Assembly (NCBI RefSeq): GCF_042643145.1
Contig: NZ_JBHRSA010000041.1
Span: forward strand, 124,001-188,000
Length of the DNA: 64,000 bases
From: Virgibacillus_O xinjiangensis
GTDB lineage: Bacteria > Bacillota > Bacilli > Bacillales > Amphibacillaceae
Direction of reading: 5' to 3'
The stretch's first letter is position 1; each line of letters starts with the position of its first letter. The position numbers were made by a program, and so were the translations under genes. Below are positions 24,441 through 33,052 of the stretch, piece by piece. The notes beneath the pieces were generated by a model, which searched no databases, was not told where the DNA came from, and saw only the letters and a program-made list of their open reading frames with translations.

Positions 24441-25734
24441 GTGTCCGACTCTCCTGTTCGTGTTGATGGAATAACGCATTGCTACTTCCCTCTTGATCTT
24501 CTAGCAGCAATACGGATACTTCCATGCCTCTTTCATACCCGCGGGTACCTCCGGGCAAAACAATCAGCACATTCGCTTCAGCCAGAGATGAAACGACATT
24601 TGATTTATCCAGCCCGCTTGGCGTAGCCACTAGTCGGCCATCCTCATATGTAAGACGCCCTCGGACAAACCGGTCAAAAGGGTTCGGTTTTGGGAAGTCA
24701 GCGCCAAGGACAGCAGTCTCCTCTTTTTGGAAAGGAAGCGGTGAATACAACATCGTACGGATGACCGGCCTTGTGAAAAGTTCAAAACCGACATAACATG
24801 CAGATGGATTACCTGAGAGCCCGAACAGCAACTTACCATCTTTCGCGGCTACTGTTGTGACACTCCCCGGCCTCATGCCCACTTTGTTAAATAGTACATC
24901 CGCTGAAAGAGATTCATAAATGGCTGGCAGATAATCGTAATCACCGACAGACACCCCGCCTGTCGTCAATAGGATATCCACTTCATCCATTGCTTCTTTC
25001 ACTTGCTGCAAGCAAGTTTCAAACTCATCACTAAACTGACCAAAATAGACTGGTTCCGCTCCGGCCCTTTCTACTTGTGCTTGAACCATATAGGCATTGC
25101 TGTTCCTGATCTTTCCTGGCTGGACAGGTTCATCCACCTCCAACAGTTCACTGCCTGTTGCGATGATACCCACTTTAGGCTTTCTTGCAACAGGAACTTG
25201 TTTATATCCGAACGTTGCAAGGAGAGCAGTGATTCCCGGGTTGATCGGTGTTCCCTTTTTAGCGAGGACTTCCCCCTGCTCCGTATCCTCACCTGTGAAC
25301 GAAATGTTATCACCGGTTTTCAGCCTGCGTTTGATTTGAATGAATGGTTTCCCATCCTCTTCAAACTCTTTAACCGACTCAAACATGATGACTGCGTCAC
25401 AATCATCCGGTATCTGAGCACCGGTCATGATCCGGACCGCCTGAAAACTGCCTACGTTTCCGTCAAATACACTTCCAGCCCCGATTTCCCCTATGACTTC
25501 GAATGTTACAGGATTCGTGCTGGCAGCCTCTTCCGTGTCCAACGAGCGGACTGCGAATCCGTCATATGGGGACCGGTCAAAAGGAGGTACAGGGTGGTCG
25601 GCTACCAGACCCTGCCCAAGAAATTGTCCATAACTTTTGTCCAGTGGTACATGATGGACGTTTCCCGGCACAGCATATTCCATGACACGGTTGATTGCTT
25701 CATTCACTTTAATCGGTTTCCGCCGTTCTACCAT
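24433..25734 (-). CDS. moeA: molybdopterin molybdotransferase
   Basis: 433-aa enzyme inserting molybdate into adenylated molybdopterin. Domain order: N-terminal linker with PPFDRSPYDGFAVRS, the molybdopterin-binding domain with GIIATGSELLEVDEPVQPGKIRNSN and LLTTGGVSVGDYDYLP, NKVGMRPGSVTTVAAKDGKLLFGLSGNPSACYVGFE, and a C-terminal beta domain. Length fits the family. It sits between moeB and moaE; 10 bp separates it from moeB. Confidence 0.96.
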   Translation of the reverse strand: MVERRKPIKVNEAINRVMEYAVPGNVHHVPLDKSYGQFLGQGLVADHPVPPFDRSPYDGFAVRSLDTEEAASTNPVTFEVIGEIGAGSVFDGNVGSFQAVRIMTGAQIPDDCDAVIMFESVKEFEEDGKPFIQIKRRLKTGDNISFTGEDTEQGEVLAKKGTPINPGITALLATFGYKQVPVARKPKVGIIATGSELLEVDEPVQPGKIRNSNAYMVQAQVERAGAEPVYFGQFSDEFETCLQQVKEAMDEVDILLTTGGVSVGDYDYLPAIYESLSADVLFNKVGMRPGSVTTVAAKDGKLLFGLSGNPSACYVGFELFTRPVIRTMLYSPLPFQKEETAVLGADFPKPNPFDRFVRGRLTYEDGRLVATPSGLDKSNVVSSLAEANVLIVLPGGTRGYERGMEVSVLLLEDQEGSSNALFHQHEQESRTHG

Positions 25735-25744
25735 TTTTCTCCTC

Positions 25745-26755
25745 CTAACCTATCAATTTATAATAGATGTTTTTAGCTTTTTCTATGGAATTCGTCCCAT
25801 GGACCAACGCCCGGCCATCGTGGAAGAACACTAGCCGGCAGGAATCATACTCCATGGACAGCAAGAATGAATTGGACTTAACCGGGGCTATCCGTTCCAG
25901 TCGCCCGGATAGTTCCTCCAGTGAGACTTTACGATTTGGCCGGATTTGGACAGTATTCCTGCCGCAGAGCACTTCTGTTTTTGTCTGTGCCTCATAAGTT
26001 AAATACGGGTATACAGCACTTTCCCCACAGGATGGGCATGACTCATTTTTTGCCCTGCCCACCCCGATCGTCTGATAATGGTTCCTCCAGAGATCGAATG
26101 TCACCAGCTTGGCCCGGAGTGCCTCTTTATCTTCCACCAGCAGTTTCAATGCCTCTGCCGATTGATGTGCGACAACCATCTGGACCGCCGGTGATATGAT
26201 ACCGACCGAATCACAGGTTGCACCGGTTACTGGTACGGTATCCAGCAGGCATTGGAGGCATGGTCCCTCATCCGGCAGTACGGTATAGCTCATGCCCGTG
26301 CTTCCTACACAGGAGCCGTAAATCCATGGCACCCCGAGTTTTTGGCACACATCATTCAGAATGAACCGAATATCAAAGTTATCGGTCGCATCTATAGCAA
26401 GATCCGCTTTTTTGATGAGGGGCTCAAGAGACATACTGGTGGCATCCATGACATGCCCCTCGATTTCCGTTCCCGGGTTGATTTCTTGAAGCCTGGCCTT
26501 TGCCGCCACCACTTTGGGCAATTGCTCATTGGCATCAGAAGTTGTGAACAGCTGCTGACGCTGCAGATTACTGACTTCTACGTAGTCCCGGTCTATCAAT
26601 GTCAATTTTCCGACACCAGCACGTACCAGATTCTCCGCATTGGCGGAGCCAAGGGCCCCGCAGCCGAGAATCAGCACATGCTTCTGACTGATCCGCTGCT
26701 GCCCGGTTTCCCCTATAGGCTGGAACAATGTCTGTCTGGAATATCTATCTGTCAT
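25745..26755 (-). CDS. moeB: molybdopterin synthase adenylyltransferase (MoeB/ThiF family)
   Basis: 336-aa E1-like enzyme that adenylates the C-terminal Gly-Gly of MoaD (and perhaps ThiS). Rossmann ATP-binding HVLILGCGALGSANAENLVRAGVGKLTLIDRD, the catalytic Arg/Lys region SNLQRQQLF, and DATDNFDIRFILND are present. Two CxxC-type zinc pairs are seen (a Cys in PCLQCLLD and SCPSCGES). A roughly 80-residue C-terminal extension after the E1 core is as in the B. subtilis MoeB length. Followed by moeA. Confidence 0.93.
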   Translation of the reverse strand: MTDRYSRQTLFQPIGETGQQRISQKHVLILGCGALGSANAENLVRAGVGKLTLIDRDYVEVSNLQRQQLFTTSDANEQLPKVVAAKARLQEINPGTEIEGHVMDATSMSLEPLIKKADLAIDATDNFDIRFILNDVCQKLGVPWIYGSCVGSTGMSYTVLPDEGPCLQCLLDTVPVTGATCDSVGIISPAVQMVVAHQSAEALKLLVEDKEALRAKLVTFDLWRNHYQTIGVGRAKNESCPSCGESAVYPYLTYEAQTKTEVLCGRNTVQIRPNRKVSLEELSGRLERIAPVKSNSFLLSMEYDSCRLVFFHDGRALVHGTNSIEKAKNIYYKLIG

Positions 26756-26795
26756 GAGCCATTATCCTTTCCTCCATTTATCCGGGAACGCGGGA

Positions 26796-27806
26796 TTACC
26801 CGCCGATATAAGACATTTCGATTTTCTTCCGGTTTCTCGCTGTTTCTTCTGTACGCTCGTCTGAGTAACGGTCCTCACGGTTTTTCCACGTAGGGACAAT
26901 CGCCGACCGCAAGCCATCATCGTCTACACCGGAGCGGATTACTTCGCGCAAGTCCTTGCCGTCTGCAGCAAACAGGCAGGTATATAATTTTCCATCCGCT
27001 GCCAGCCTAGCCCTGGTGCAAGTAGAACAGAACGATTCAGAAACCGAAGTGATGAAGCCTACTTCTGTATCCGTTCCTTTGTAGCGGTAACGCTTGGCTA
27101 CTTCTCCGATATAAGCAGGATCGACAGGCTCCAGTTCAAATTGATCGGACAATTGATCGAATATTTCCTTCTTGGTCACAACCTTGCTGAAATCCCAGCC
27201 ATTCGACTGTCCGACATCCATGAATTCGATATAACGGAGAGTAATACCCTCTTCTTTGAAAAACTTGGCCATCGGGATGATCTGGTCATCGTTCATTCCT
27301 TTTTTGACCACCATATTGACCTTGACACCCAGGCCGACCTCTTTTGCTTTGCGGATCCCTTTCAACACGCGTTCAGGATTGACGCCACTGTCGCTGATCG
27401 ATTCAAATTGCTTTGCATCGAGTGCATCCAGACTCACATTGACGCGGTGAAGTCCAGCAGCTTTCAATTTTTCTGCAGAATGCTCCAACAGAGAGGCATT
27501 CGTCGTCAATCCGATGTCCTCTAAGCCATCCAATGCAGCCAAGCGTTCCACAAGTATATGCAAATCCCGTCTCAATAATGGTTCCCCACCCGTGAGGCGG
27601 ATCTTTTTTACACCCAGCTCTACAAAAATCCTGGCCAGCCTTTCAATTTCTTCAAAACTAAGAAGCTCATTCTTTGGCAGGAAGACATGGTCTTTGCCGA
27701 AGAGCTCCCTCGGCATACAATACCTGCACCTGAAGTTGCAGCGGTCCGTCACTGAAATCCTTAGATCATGCAGGGGACGGCCCAATTTATCTGTTAACAT
27801 TGACAT
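26796..27806 (-). CDS. moaA: GTP 3',8-cyclase
   Basis: 336-aa radical SAM enzyme starting Moco synthesis from GTP. The SAM cluster is Cys23, Cys27 and Cys30 in CNFRCRYC; GGEPLLRRD is the SAM-binding motif; the C-terminal cluster motif is CSTCTRARLAADGKLYTCLF. The C-terminus ends in Gly-Gly (SYIGG), required for activity in MoaA. First gene of the Moco operon, with GGAGAG before the ATG. No FNR box is visible upstream. Confidence 0.97.
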   Translation of the reverse strand: MSMLTDKLGRPLHDLRISVTDRCNFRCRYCMPRELFGKDHVFLPKNELLSFEEIERLARIFVELGVKKIRLTGGEPLLRRDLHILVERLAALDGLEDIGLTTNASLLEHSAEKLKAAGLHRVNVSLDALDAKQFESISDSGVNPERVLKGIRKAKEVGLGVKVNMVVKKGMNDDQIIPMAKFFKEEGITLRYIEFMDVGQSNGWDFSKVVTKKEIFDQLSDQFELEPVDPAYIGEVAKRYRYKGTDTEVGFITSVSESFCSTCTRARLAADGKLYTCLFAADGKDLREVIRSGVDDDGLRSAIVPTWKNREDRYSDERTEETARNRKKIEMSYIGG

Positions 27807-27898
27807 GGAATCTCTCCTAATTTAAATGCTTACTATCATGTTACCAACAACCTCACGAAATTGCAGTTAAAAAAGTCACAAGCCGGGGAAAGCCGGCA

Positions 27899-27935
27899 GC
27901 AAAAAAGACCGAGCGAATAAATCACTCCGTCTTTT
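27899..27935 (-). terminator. terminator of the narGHJI1-cytochrome-TPR unit
   Basis: AAAGAC-GAG / CTC-GTCTTT stem overlapping the TPR gene stop, followed on the minus strand by six T. A further GCCGGC hairpin lies at about 27882-27898. Confidence 0.75.
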
Positions 27936-29409
27936 GCAGTTTGACAAATTTGTCTTCGTATTTCTTTCTCTTTTTCTCGTTCGGATGACGGCTGTAAAAC
28001 TCAATCAGTCCGGTGACCGCTTCTTGCAGAATGTCTCGGTTCTTGGTTTTCTCCAGCAGCTTATAGCCTCTTTCATAATAGGTTTCTGCTTTCTCCGGGC
28101 TTGGACCCGGCTTATTTTCATAACTGTGGCCAAGACGCATACAGGTCAAACCTGCTTCCTGCGGAGGAATGGGCTTGAGTTGTTCATAAATCTCCAGGGC
28201 CTCTTCATAATGGCGGACAGCATCCTCCCACTTTTCCTGGTCGAGTTCGTTGAAGGCAATCACCTGAAGTGTATCAGCATATCCTTGAGATTTCTTCCTC
28301 CCGTCTTTATCCAGAATATCAAGGAATTCACGGTACATGCGATCAGCATCTTCATATCGCTTTTCATTCGAATAGATCTCTCCTAGGGCATGAAGGAACT
28401 GCAGTCTGAGTTTCGGGAATTTTTCCGTCAGCTCCAATCCCTTTTCCAGATGCTCTTTTGCCTTCAGCATCTCACCAGCTTTGATGGACAATGTACCGAC
28501 CTTGGAATAGGCATAAGCAATCATGAAATGGTCTTTGGTATAAAAGGTCTCAAGGCTCTCCAAAGCCCGCTGATAATATTTCAGGGAACGCGGATATTTC
28601 CCCATATTCTCATCCAACTCGCCGAGCATGAGATTGCCTTGGGCGATATCCAGGTGTTTATCCCCATGTATATCTGTCAGCAACTTCATTGCCTGGCGGA
28701 TGGTTTTATGTGCCTGCTTCAAATCGATATAAAAATAGATCTCACCGATCTTCAGAAGGGTTCTTCCTTCTGCCTGCCTGTTCTCTGCTTGTTGATGCTC
28801 TTTCAGGATTTCCTTGTTCAATTCGAGTGCCTTCTGGTGGTTTTCCATCTGTATATAGACGTCCGAAAGCATATCGGCCGTTTGCGCAGATGCCGGGTGG
28901 GTCATCGGCACGGCCTTGCCGAAAAAATCAAGCGCCTGCTTCAGCTGTCTGGATGCGCCATCAAGATTCTCTTCATCCAGGGACACCTTGCCAAGGCTCG
29001 AGTAAATCATTCCATGCGCGAAATCATCGTTGAATTTCCTCTTTTCCAGCAGTTGAAGCAAATTGGCCAACTGCCTTCTGGCTTCAGCAAACTGCTGATA
29101 CTCCCGCTCCAGTGCAGCATATTCTAGATGGGCGTCAATAACTGCTTCCATCTGGTCTTCCCCCAAAGACTTGGCCAAACGCAGTGCTTGCCGGCTGAAG
29201 TCCGCAGCTTTATCATAATTGCGAGTCCGGCTGTACAATTTAGCCAAAGCACTGAATGAGAGGAACAGCTCTTCTTCAGCCGCTTCCGTCCCAGCTGCCA
29301 GGAGATTCTCCATTTCCTCCGCTTGGTTAGCAGCCTGATCATATTCCTTTTTCATCACATTTGCCTTCAGTTCTTCCCTGAGGGATAGAAGTTTATTTAC
29401 TTTCAGCAT
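27922..29409 (-). CDS. TPR repeat protein
   Basis: Protein of about 495 aa built almost entirely of tetratricopeptide-like helix pairs; regularly spaced A-x-x-x-Y/L and DxxKA patterns run from residue 30 to about 480 (for example LAKLYSRTRNYDKAADFSRQAL and LLKIGEIYFYIDLKQAHKTI). No DNA-binding helix-turn-helix or signal peptide is visible. A protein-protein scaffold role is likely. It is the last gene after narI1 and the small membrane cytochrome-like gene, so it may belong to the nitrate reductase 1 transcript. ATG 29409 is chosen; GTG 29418 is possible. Confidence 0.82.
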   Translation of the reverse strand: MLKVNKLLSLREELKANVMKKEYDQAANQAEEMENLLAAGTEAAEEELFLSFSALAKLYSRTRNYDKAADFSRQALRLAKSLGEDQMEAVIDAHLEYAALEREYQQFAEARRQLANLLQLLEKRKFNDDFAHGMIYSSLGKVSLDEENLDGASRQLKQALDFFGKAVPMTHPASAQTADMLSDVYIQMENHQKALELNKEILKEHQQAENRQAEGRTLLKIGEIYFYIDLKQAHKTIRQAMKLLTDIHGDKHLDIAQGNLMLGELDENMGKYPRSLKYYQRALESLETFYTKDHFMIAYAYSKVGTLSIKAGEMLKAKEHLEKGLELTEKFPKLRLQFLHALGEIYSNEKRYEDADRMYREFLDILDKDGRKKSQGYADTLQVIAFNELDQEKWEDAVRHYEEALEIYEQLKPIPPQEAGLTCMRLGHSYENKPGPSPEKAETYYERGYKLLEKTKNRDILQEAVTGLIEFYSRHPNEKKRKKYEDKFVKLQKTE

Positions 29410-29442
29410 CAAATTCACAACCTTATTTCCAATATTTTTAGC

Positions 29443-29919
29443 TTAAAACAACAGATGGGCAGCAATGAGGAAAAACAACGACATGCCGAGGAACAAATGA
29501 ATTTTCCGTTTCCTCCCGCTCGGCCGATAAAGGCGCATCCATCCCGTGACAACGACAGCAGCCAGTACAATTGCAGCCAGAACACCAGTGGCCATTTTTC
29601 CGTTCTGCCAGTAGAAGCCATACCGTACTAGGACAAATCCGGCATGGGTGAGAATCAGAAGTAAAGCCATGGTACCTGTCCAGCGGTGGTAGGGCAGGAC
29701 CCTTTTGGAGAGATTGGCGAATCTTATTTTCCTGCGTCGCTCCCGGGAGTTGCGGATGGTGGAAAAAACAGCATGCCTCGTCCAGTTGAACAGGACGAAC
29801 AGCAGGCCGAGAAAACCAAAGAGCACAGTCAGTCTTAGAGCCGGAAAGGAGCTGCTGGCAGCAACATTCCATACAGCCAGGCACAGCAAGGCCATATTCA
29901 GGTAAAACCATCTACTCAC
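29443..29919 (-). CDS. small membrane protein, b-type cytochrome-like
   Basis: 158-aa protein with four to five transmembrane helices. Histidines fall near helix ends in a pattern seen in b561 and ferric-reductase-type heme proteins: YHRWTG at about 95, LTHAGF at about 110, KIHLFLG at about 140 and AAHLLF at the C-terminus. A basic cytoplasmic loop RNSRERRRKIRFAN lies between helices 2 and 3. It starts at GTG 29919 with GAGGGG 6 nt upstream, 52 bp after narI1. It may be a membrane electron carrier associated with the first nitrate reductase, but heme binding is inferred from His positions only. Confidence 0.72.
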   Translation of the reverse strand: MSRWFYLNMALLCLAVWNVAASSSFPALRLTVLFGFLGLLFVLFNWTRHAVFSTIRNSRERRRKIRFANLSKRVLPYHRWTGTMALLLILTHAGFVLVRYGFYWQNGKMATGVLAAIVLAAVVVTGWMRLYRPSGRKRKIHLFLGMSLFFLIAAHLLF

Positions 29920-29971
29920 ATCTACCCCTCTTTTCCGACTGCAAAAAGGTGCGGTGGATCTCCATTAGTAT

Positions 29972-30664
29972 CTAAGCTTCTCTGCTGGAGATCCTTTTTT
30001 TATAAATAACATAATTCCTAGTCAGATAACGGAACGGGAAACTGAATACATGGACCAGTCTGGTGAAAGGCCAGACAACGTAGAGTGCAAATGTGGTATA
30101 GATATGTATCTTGAACCAGATCGGCACCTCCGCCATCAACTCTGGCTGTACCTGGAAGATGAATAATCCCCGGAGCCATGGTGCAATTGTCGTACGGTAA
30201 TCAAATCCATGTGAATCCACATTGAGGGCAGTAGCTACCAGGCCGCTGATGATGACCAAAAGCAACCCGATCAATGTTACCCAGTCACCGGTTGATGTTG
30301 TCTGCTTGATCCGTTTTACACTTATTCTTCTATAGGTTAACAGAACTGCGCCGATCAAGGCAGCAATACCCGCAGGCATTCCGAATATAATGGCAACATT
30401 ATGGTACATATGCTCGGTGATTCCCAGCATGTTATAGAAGCCGACCGGGACAATTAATCCTCCGACATGACCGGCAAGAACGAACAGGATTCCCCAGTGG
30501 AACAGGGTCGACCCGATCCGGAGCCGTTTTTTCTCCAGAAACTCACTGGATTTGGTGGACCATCCGAACTGGTCTTTTTGATAGCGGTAAATATGACCGC
30601 CGATAAAAATCGTCAGTACGATATAGGGAATGACTCCCCAGAGTACTAATTCCGTCATACTCAT
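29972..30664 (-). CDS. narI: respiratory nitrate reductase gamma subunit (copy 1)
   Basis: 230-aa membrane cytochrome b with five helices that oxidises menaquinol and passes electrons to NarH. Conserved NarI features: GGHIYRYQKDQFGWSTKSSEFLEKKRLRIGSTLFHWGILFVLAGHVGGL with heme-ligand histidines, the central LLVIISGLVATAL segment, and the C-terminal KIHIYTTFALYVVWPFTRLVHVFSFPFRYL with the second heme ligands. GGAGG precedes the ATG. Last nar gene of copy 1. Confidence 0.96.
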   Translation of the reverse strand: MSMTELVLWGVIPYIVLTIFIGGHIYRYQKDQFGWSTKSSEFLEKKRLRIGSTLFHWGILFVLAGHVGGLIVPVGFYNMLGITEHMYHNVAIIFGMPAGIAALIGAVLLTYRRISVKRIKQTTSTGDWVTLIGLLLVIISGLVATALNVDSHGFDYRTTIAPWLRGLFIFQVQPELMAEVPIWFKIHIYTTFALYVVWPFTRLVHVFSFPFRYLTRNYVIYKKRISSREA

Positions 30665-30705
30665 CTTAACTTGCCTCCTTCAGGCTAAGCAAAAATTCCG
30701 ATAGA

Positions 30706-31269
30706 TTATTTGGTAGCAGCTTTCATCTCTTCCTCTGCAGGGATCTGGACGCCGTTATTTTCCATATGGATCAGCAGTGCATGGAATAAAAGGACGTAGT
30801 AGTTTTCACTCTCTTCCAGAACGCCATGGATCTGTTTGATGGCAGCAGCATGCATGTCGAGCAGCTCATTACTTTTCTTGACTGGTACTTGGGCACAGAA
30901 TTCAAGCATCAATGGCAGATAATCCGGCAGCTCATGATCCGATACATCAAACCCGGCAGATTCATAGAATTTCTTGAGCTTCAGGAGCTCAAGCCCTCTT
31001 TCCCTCTGTTCCCCCAGTTTGAGATAGGTGACATACAGATTGGTGATCCTGCCGAAGTCGAAATGCTCGACATAATAATCAATCCATTCCCCAAGTGGTG
31101 TGTTCCAGGCAATTTCCATAAACTTTTGCAAATCTTCTTTGATCTGTTGGTCTTCGATCGACTCTATCTCCGTTCGCAACACTGGCAATGTATCTTTCAT
31201 CTGCTGGCTTGGGTAATGCAACAGGAAGGATAGAATCTGATAGATTTCCGTTGTTTGTGTCCGGTTCAT
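30706..31269 (-). CDS. narJ: nitrate reductase assembly chaperone (copy 1)
   Basis: NarJ/NarW-type cytoplasmic chaperone, about 187 aa, all-helical. It helps insert Moco and the FS0 cluster into NarG. Family features: LSFLLHYPSQQ at the N-terminus, DYYVEHFDFGRITNLYVTYLKLGEQRERGLELLKLKKFYESAGF, and ELPDYLPLMLEFCA. ATG 31269 has AAAGGATG 7 nt upstream; ATG 31278 sits directly on that site and is less likely. The gap of about 300 bp to narH1, unusual for a nar operon, is filled by a repeat element. Confidence 0.95.
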   Translation of the reverse strand: MNRTQTTEIYQILSFLLHYPSQQMKDTLPVLRTEIESIEDQQIKEDLQKFMEIAWNTPLGEWIDYYVEHFDFGRITNLYVTYLKLGEQRERGLELLKLKKFYESAGFDVSDHELPDYLPLMLEFCAQVPVKKSNELLDMHAAAIKQIHGVLEESENYYVLLFHALLIHMENNGVQIPAEEEMKAATK

Positions 31270-31289
31270 TTCACTCATCCTTTATTAGC

Positions 31290-31532
31290 GAGCCTGGGAC
31301 AAAACTGTTTAATCAAAAGAAAAAACGAACTAGCTAGCAATATTGTTAAGTGGGAATTGCCGCTTCGGAAATATACTCCGCTTTCCACGGGCGGCTGCTG
31401 AGCCTCCGAGTGCTATCGCACTTCGGGGTCTCACCTAGGCCTTTCCTCCCGTAGGAGTCTACGTATATTTCCTTCGCTAATTCAATTCATTGCTCATCTC
31501 TTGAGTAAAGCAATTTAGTTTGTCCCAAACTC
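31290..31532. repeat. MITE-like element between narH1 and narJ1
   Basis: A 243-bp noncoding element with terminal inverted repeats: left GAGCCTGGGACAAAACT, right (inverted) GAGTTTGGGACAAACT. Candidate target duplications TTTATTA (31281-31287) and TTTATCA (31533-31539) flank it. The interior (about 31363-31475) has the GC-rich CTCCGCTTTCC...GGGGTCTC...GTAGGAGTCTACG structure of the interspersed repeat common in Bacillaceae genomes. No ORF. Confidence 0.75.
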
Positions 31533-31579
31533 TTTATCATTTAACTAAGACCGAATAAAATTTGTAAGGGCAGTCCTGC

Positions 31580-33052
31580 CTACGACAGGACGCCACAGCT
31601 TCCAGGTCCGCCGGCAAAGTCCAGTCCACATGCACCTTGCTCATCGTACAGATCTGCAACTTCCTCTTTATGGCTTTTCGGAATGACGAAGCGGTCTTCA
31701 TATTTGGCAATTGCCAGAAGGCGGTACATCTTGCGAACATCGTCTTCCTCCAACCCAAGGTCTGTAATGGTTTCTTTATCAAATTTCTTACCGGTTGTCT
31801 CTGCCCGCATAAACCCGCGCATCACGGCCATTTTCTTCAGTACGTTGCGGATATGGTCGGTATCTCCGGCTGTCAGGAGATTCGCCAGGTACTCAATTGG
31901 AATACGCATGTTGTCGATAGCTGGGAAAATATCCTCTGTGTCTGCCTGGCTTCCCTTTCCTTCAATCATATTCATGATCGGGCTCAATGGTGGAATGTAC
32001 CAAACCATTGGCATGGTGCGGTATTCCGGGTGGAGCGGGAGAGCGATTTTCCAGTCGATGATCATTTTGTAGAGCGGTGATTTTTGTGCCGCCTCTATCC
32101 AGTCCATCGGAATTCCTTCTTTTTTCGCTTCCTTGATTACTTCAGGATCATTCGGGTCTAGGAAAATGCCCAATTGTGCTTCATACAAATCTTTGTCATC
32201 TTCTACAGATGCAGCTTCCAGCACTTTATCGGCGTCATACAGCATGATACCGATATAACGGATACGGCCAACACATGTTTCCGAACAGATGGTCGGCTGA
32301 CCATTTTCAATCCGCGGGTAGCACATGGTGCATTTTTCTGCTTTGTTCGTCTGCCAGTTGAAATAGACCTTCTTATACGGACAGGAAGTGACACAATGTC
32401 TCCATGCACGACAGGCATTCTGATCTACCAACACAATACCGTCTTCGTCCCGTTTATACATCGCACCGGACGGGCAGGAGGATACACATGGAGCGTTAAT
32501 GCAATGTTCACAAATACGAGGCAGATACATCATGAACACATCTTCGAACTCCGTCTTGATTGACTCTTCCATCTGTACCACGTTCGGATCGCGCAGACCT
32601 GTGATATGCCCACCAGCAAGGTCATCCTCCCAGTTCGGGCCCCATTCCAGGTCCATGAATTCCCCTGTTACAGCGGATTTCGCCCGAGCTACTGGCTGGT
32701 GCTTCCGTTCCTTGGAATTGGTCAGTGTTTCGTAATCATAGGTCCATGGTTCGTAGTAGTCGTCCATTTCCGGCTGATTCGGGTTATAGAACAAGTTCAG
32801 CAGCCGGTTGGCCTTGGAACCGGATTTCAGCCGCAATTCGCCGCCGTCCAGTTCCCAGCCTCCCTTATATTTCTCCTGGTCTTCCCATTGCTTCGGGTAA
32901 CCGATCCCCGGTTTCGTTTCCACATTATTGAAATACATATATTCTGCACCCGGTCGATTTGTCCAAGTGTTTTTACAAGTGACACTGCAGGTATGGCAGC
33001 CGATACACTTGTCAAGGTTCATCACCATACCTACTTGCGCTTTAATTTTCAA
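31580..33052 (-). CDS. narH: respiratory nitrate reductase beta subunit (copy 1)
   Basis: 490-aa iron-sulfur electron-transfer subunit on the cytoplasmic face. Four ferredoxin-type cysteine groups: CIGCHTCSVTC near residue 16, CEHCINAPCVSSCPSG, CRAWRHCVTSCPY (the Trp in place of a Cys marks the [3Fe-4S] cluster) and CTMCYPR with CSETCVG. The C-terminal NarH domain (PLHPEYRTMPMVWYIPPLSPI) is complete. The start overlaps the narG1 stop by 11 bp. Confidence 0.97.
   Translation of the reverse strand: MKIKAQVGMVMNLDKCIGCHTCSVTCKNTWTNRPGAEYMYFNNVETKPGIGYPKQWEDQEKYKGGWELDGGELRLKSGSKANRLLNLFYNPNQPEMDDYYEPWTYDYETLTNSKERKHQPVARAKSAVTGEFMDLEWGPNWEDDLAGGHITGLRDPNVVQMEESIKTEFEDVFMMYLPRICEHCINAPCVSSCPSGAMYKRDEDGIVLVDQNACRAWRHCVTSCPYKKVYFNWQTNKAEKCTMCYPRIENGQPTICSETCVGRIRYIGIMLYDADKVLEAASVEDDKDLYEAQLGIFLDPNDPEVIKEAKKEGIPMDWIEAAQKSPLYKMIIDWKIALPLHPEYRTMPMVWYIPPLSPIMNMIEGKGSQADTEDIFPAIDNMRIPIEYLANLLTAGDTDHIRNVLKKMAVMRGFMRAETTGKKFDKETITDLGLEEDDVRKMYRLLAIAKYEDRFVIPKSHKEEVADLYDEQGACGLDFAGGPGSCGVLS

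Noticed and set aside
25003..25776. 257-codon open frame on the plus strand
   Set aside because: Antisense to moeA with no start signal.
28390..29127. 245-codon open frame on the plus strand
   Set aside because: Antisense to the TPR protein; composition reflects the reversed TPR codons.
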